From an uncultured Spirochaetales bacterium (GTDB lineage: Bacteria > Spirochaetota > Spirochaetia > Sphaerochaetales > Sphaerochaetaceae): a DNA stretch of 6,757 nt. The notes below the pieces were generated by a model. That model saw only the letters and a list, made by a program, of their open reading frames with translations, ran no database searches and had not been told where the DNA came from. The stretch lies in contig CAKQJZ010000098.1 of NCBI GenBank assembly GCA_934247875.1, positions 1 through 6,757 of the forward strand, in the 5' to 3' direction. Both the position numbers and the translations under genes were made by a program. This document shows, in pieces, positions 5,043 through 6,757 of this stretch (position 1 is its first letter; every line of letters starts with the position of its first letter).

Positions 5043-6396
5043 TGTATTGAAGCTTTCAGAGCTTATTGGAAAAGATGAATACATTATACCTATATACCAA
5101 AGAGATTTTGCATGGGGGCCTGAAGAGCTTAAACGCTTAGTGAGAGATATTGAGAAAGCCCGCAGCGCGAATCTCTCTGAGTACTATATTGGCCGATTTG
5201 TTACATTCCATAGCGATGATTATTATGAAGTCGTTGATGGTCAGCAGCGTCTGACTGCACTTACTATTCTGCTTTCTCTTTCAGCGTTAAATGAGACTAT
5301 CAATCTCCATTTTGAGGCTAGAAGTGAGAGCGAATACGCTCTCTCATGCATCAAAGAGCATGATATTGATAGCCGCAAGACTCATATTTTCTATAGTTCA
5401 TATCGTTATTTAAATGACTCTATGCAATCTATCGATAAAGATTTGTTCTTCAGATATCTTCTTGAACATGTCTATATACTGCGCTTGGAGCTTGATGCTT
5501 CAACTGATTTAAATCATTACTTTGAGCTTCTCAACTCAAGAAAAACTCAAAGCAAAGAGACAGATGTGCTATATGCTAAGCTTCTGGATTTAGCTGGAGA
5601 TGATAAAGATCATGAGATTATCAGGATATGCTGGAATGCATTAGAGCACTTTGATCGCTTCATTCAGCAATCTATGGCAGAGCGAATCTGGAATAGATTC
5701 TACTATGGAGACTCTATAGCACCTCTTTTGGATAGCGATTATAACTCATGGTGGGAAAATGCAAAAAGCCATGTAGAAGGGGATAGTGACGATATAATTG
5801 GTTCTATTGATTCTGCGCTATTATTGCCTTTTGAAGAAAATATTAGACCGAAGGTAAGAGAAGAGAACAATATACCTCATTATTCGCTAATCAACTTCCC
5901 TGAGTTCATAGCTATATCAGCTGAGATAATATATAAGAGAAAGTTTTCTCATGATGATAAGCTCTTCTTAAGCTCATTTGGAAACTTCAGCAACATTAAT
6001 ACATTAGACGATGTCAAATACTTCATCCATTCGCTTATGCGCCTTCGTTTCCTTTTTGATACTTATATTATCAAGATGACAAACAATAACTGGAATCTTT
6101 CAAGGTATATAGATGTCAATGACTTTGTTGAAACATTTGGCACTCTCAACAGCTCTTTATGCGCATTAGAGAGTCTATACGCTGCGTCTCTTGATGACGC
6201 TTGGCTCTGCGATACGCTCTCATATCTCAATCAGAATCCTCATTTAAGTGGAGATGAACTCTTGGAATACCTTAAAGGAAACCTCGATAAATACAGCGGT
6301 GAAAGATATGAACTATATAAGAAAAAGTATCTAGCTGATGGTGCACCTTCAGAACCTAATCTGATAATAGTGAATGGAAAACTACAAAAAGCATGA
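5035..6396 (+). CDS. Canonical DUF262 (GmrS-like) protein, second gene of a pair
   Basis: From ATG 5035 the product has 453 residues. The N-terminus is a textbook DUF262 domain: IPIYQRDFAW at 18-27, YYIGRF at 50-55 and VDGQQRLTAL at 67-76, the NTP-binding/hydrolysis motifs of the ParB/sulfiredoxin-like fold. HYFELLNSR at 161-169 and DVLYAKLL at 177-184 match the family's conserved NxR...ellkA segment, although the usual glycine after NSR is lysine. The second half is helical, with FPEFIAISAEII (288-299) and LMRLRFLFDTYIIK (334-347). I find no DUF1524 HNH signature, so this is not a complete GmrSD-type fused nuclease. In type IV restriction enzymes the DUF262 part senses modified DNA and couples NTP hydrolysis to cleavage; a related sensing role here is inference. 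The gene is co-transcribed with the diverged paralogue just upstream. Confidence 0.88.
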   Translation: MNDVLKLSELIGKDEYIIPIYQRDFAWGPEELKRLVRDIEKARSANLSEYYIGRFVTFHSDDYYEVVDGQQRLTALTILLSLSALNETINLHFEARSESEYALSCIKEHDIDSRKTHIFYSSYRYLNDSMQSIDKDLFFRYLLEHVYILRLELDASTDLNHYFELLNSRKTQSKETDVLYAKLLDLAGDDKDHEIIRICWNALEHFDRFIQQSMAERIWNRFYYGDSIAPLLDSDYNSWWENAKSHVEGDSDDIIGSIDSALLLPFEENIRPKVREENNIPHYSLINFPEFIAISAEIIYKRKFSHDDKLFLSSFGNFSNINTLDDVKYFIHSLMRLRFLFDTYIIKMTNNNWNLSRYIDVNDFVETFGTLNSSLCALESLYAASLDDAWLCDTLSYLNQNPHLSGDELLEYLKGNLDKYSGERYELYKKKYLADGAPSEPNLIIVNGKLQKA

Positions 6397-6407
6397 ACAA
6401 TTGTTGA

Positions 6408-6425
6408 AAAGAGACTTTCTTTTTT
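6408..6425 (+). terminator. Weak possible terminator after the DUF262 pair
   Basis: AAAG (6408-6411) and CTTT (6415-6418) can form a 4-bp stem, followed after one C by six T (6420-6425). A 10-bp palindrome, AACAATTGTT, lies just before it at 6396-6405. Both stems are short and AU-rich, so read-through into the tRNA gene is possible. Confidence 0.3.
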
Positions 6426-6438
6426 GAATTTTTTTCTT

Positions 6439-6444
6439 TATATT
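6439..6444 (+). promoter_or_regulatory. Putative -10 box of the tRNA-Leu gene
   Basis: TATATT matches TATAAT at five of six positions and would start transcription near 6451, about 3 nt before the mature tRNA. The region upstream is T-rich and offers no convincing -35 box at the right distance. Confidence 0.4.
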
Positions 6445-6453
6445 TATTTTGTT

Positions 6454-6536
6454 GCCCAAGTGGTGGAATGGTAGACACAAGGGACTTAAAATCCCTTGTC
6501 CGCAAGGACGTACGAGTTCGAGTCTCGTCTTGGGCA
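6454..6536 (+). tRNA. tRNA-Leu (anticodon UAA)
   Basis: The 83-nt gene folds as a class II tRNA. The acceptor stem is GCCCAAG (6454-6460) with CTTGGGC (6529-6535), and the discriminator base is A (6536). The anticodon stem AAGGGA/TCCCTT encloses CTTAAAA, giving anticodon TAA, which reads UUA and by wobble UUG. The long variable arm GTCC-GCAA-GGAC is typical of leucine tRNA. The T arm ACGAG-TTCGAGT-CTCGT is complete. The 3' CCA is not encoded (CTC follows), so it must be added after transcription. Confidence 0.97.
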
Positions 6537-6546
6537 CTCTTACGCT

Positions 6547-6593
6547 CCTCTAATTGCTTACAGTGTAACAACTTAGGTGTTAGAGGATTTTTT
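6547..6593 (+). terminator. Terminator downstream of tRNA-Leu
   Basis: CCTCTAA (6547-6553) pairs perfectly with TTAGAGG (6580-6586), followed by ATTTTTT (6587-6593). The 26-nt interior can form its own small stem (TTAC/GTAA, extended by TTG/CAA with one bulged C). It starts about 10 nt after the tRNA, consistent with ending its transcript. Confidence 0.65.
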
Positions 6594-6595
6594 AG

Positions 6596-6615
6596 TTTGG
6601 CATTATTTGGCATTA
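6596..6615. repeat. Tandem 10-bp direct repeat
   Basis: TTTGGCATTA occurs twice with no gap (6596-6605 and 6606-6615). It lies just past the terminator of the tRNA gene. No function is apparent. Confidence 0.5.
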
Positions 6616-6673
6616 ATGGGCACTGGCGTTTCTCTAATTTTCGTCTATTATATACGTGTTGGCTGACAAAATT

Positions 6674-6700
6674 ATGTACAAAACTAGTAGTTTGTAACAT
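6674..6700. repeat. Imperfect inverted repeat, possible operator
   Basis: ATGTACAAA at the left and TTTGTAACAT at the right mirror each other with one extra base in the right arm, around ACTAGTAG. It sits just upstream of a possible plus-strand promoter (6708-6736) and could be a regulator site for a gene beyond the window. Confidence 0.3.
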
Positions 6701-6707
6701 CTAAAAC

Positions 6708-6736
6708 TTTAAATATTTCCATCTTTATGTTATCCT
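6708..6736 (+). promoter_or_regulatory. Possible promoter of a gene beyond the right edge
   Basis: TTTAAA (6708-6713), 17 nt and TATCCT (6731-6736) with TG at 6728-6729 resemble a weak extended -10 promoter. The window ends in TTAGGA (6752-6757), which could be the Shine-Dalgarno of a plus-strand gene starting just outside. No gene is seen between 6537 and the window end. Confidence 0.3.
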
Positions 6737-6757
6737 GGTTTTAGATTAAAATTAGGA

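Noticed and set aside
6516..6540. Attachment site at the tRNA 3' end
   Set aside because: No integrase gene and no second copy of the tRNA 3' end is visible in the window.
6356..6704. Overlapping open frames on both strands across the tRNA gene
   Set aside because: They are created by reading through a clear tRNA-Leu and its terminator. A tRNA gene is not expected to be coding.

Overview
The window looks like chromosome of an AT-rich, probably anaerobic, host-associated bacterium. A spirochaete (Treponema/Sphaerochaeta-like) is my best guess, from the style of the class II fructose-bisphosphate aldolase and the presence of a butyrate kinase. This is recognition from memory, not a database result, and I hold the lineage at moderate-to-low confidence. 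Codon and base use look alike across all genes, so I see no obvious compositional sign of recent transfer.

Layout. Positions 1-121 hold hairpins only, including a good minus-strand terminator for the aldolase gene. The minus-strand fba gene follows (122-1120) with a clear Shine-Dalgarno and a plausible promoter. A divergent plus-strand gene (1255-1962) encodes an unrecognised protein with one N-terminal membrane anchor. Its 3' end overlaps the 3' end of the convergent tatD gene by 51 bp. tatD (1912-2697) and buk (2694-3794) form a minus-strand operon coupled by a 4-bp ATGA overlap.

A 54-bp divergent intergenic region (3795-3848) contains a perfect 15-bp palindrome and a plausible extended -10. 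It leads into a plus-strand pair of genes (3849-5042 and 5035-6396) that overlap by 8 bp. Both proteins belong to the DUF262 (GmrS-like, ParB/sulfiredoxin-fold) family. The second has intact IPxYQR and DGQQR motifs. The first has both motifs eroded but keeps the rest of the family architecture. Neither carries a recognisable DUF1524/HNH nuclease domain. This two-gene unit is the most interesting content, and a defence or stress-response role is possible but inferred. A tRNA-Leu(UAA) gene follows (6454-6536), then a terminator and about 160 bp that look like upstream control DNA of a gene beyond the window.

Functionally, fba is core glycolysis and gluconeogenesis, and buk is acyl-phosphate/ATP metabolism in fermentation. 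tatD is a housekeeping metal-dependent hydrolase, and the DUF262 pair is accessory. No mobile element, integrase, CRISPR array or rRNA is visible.
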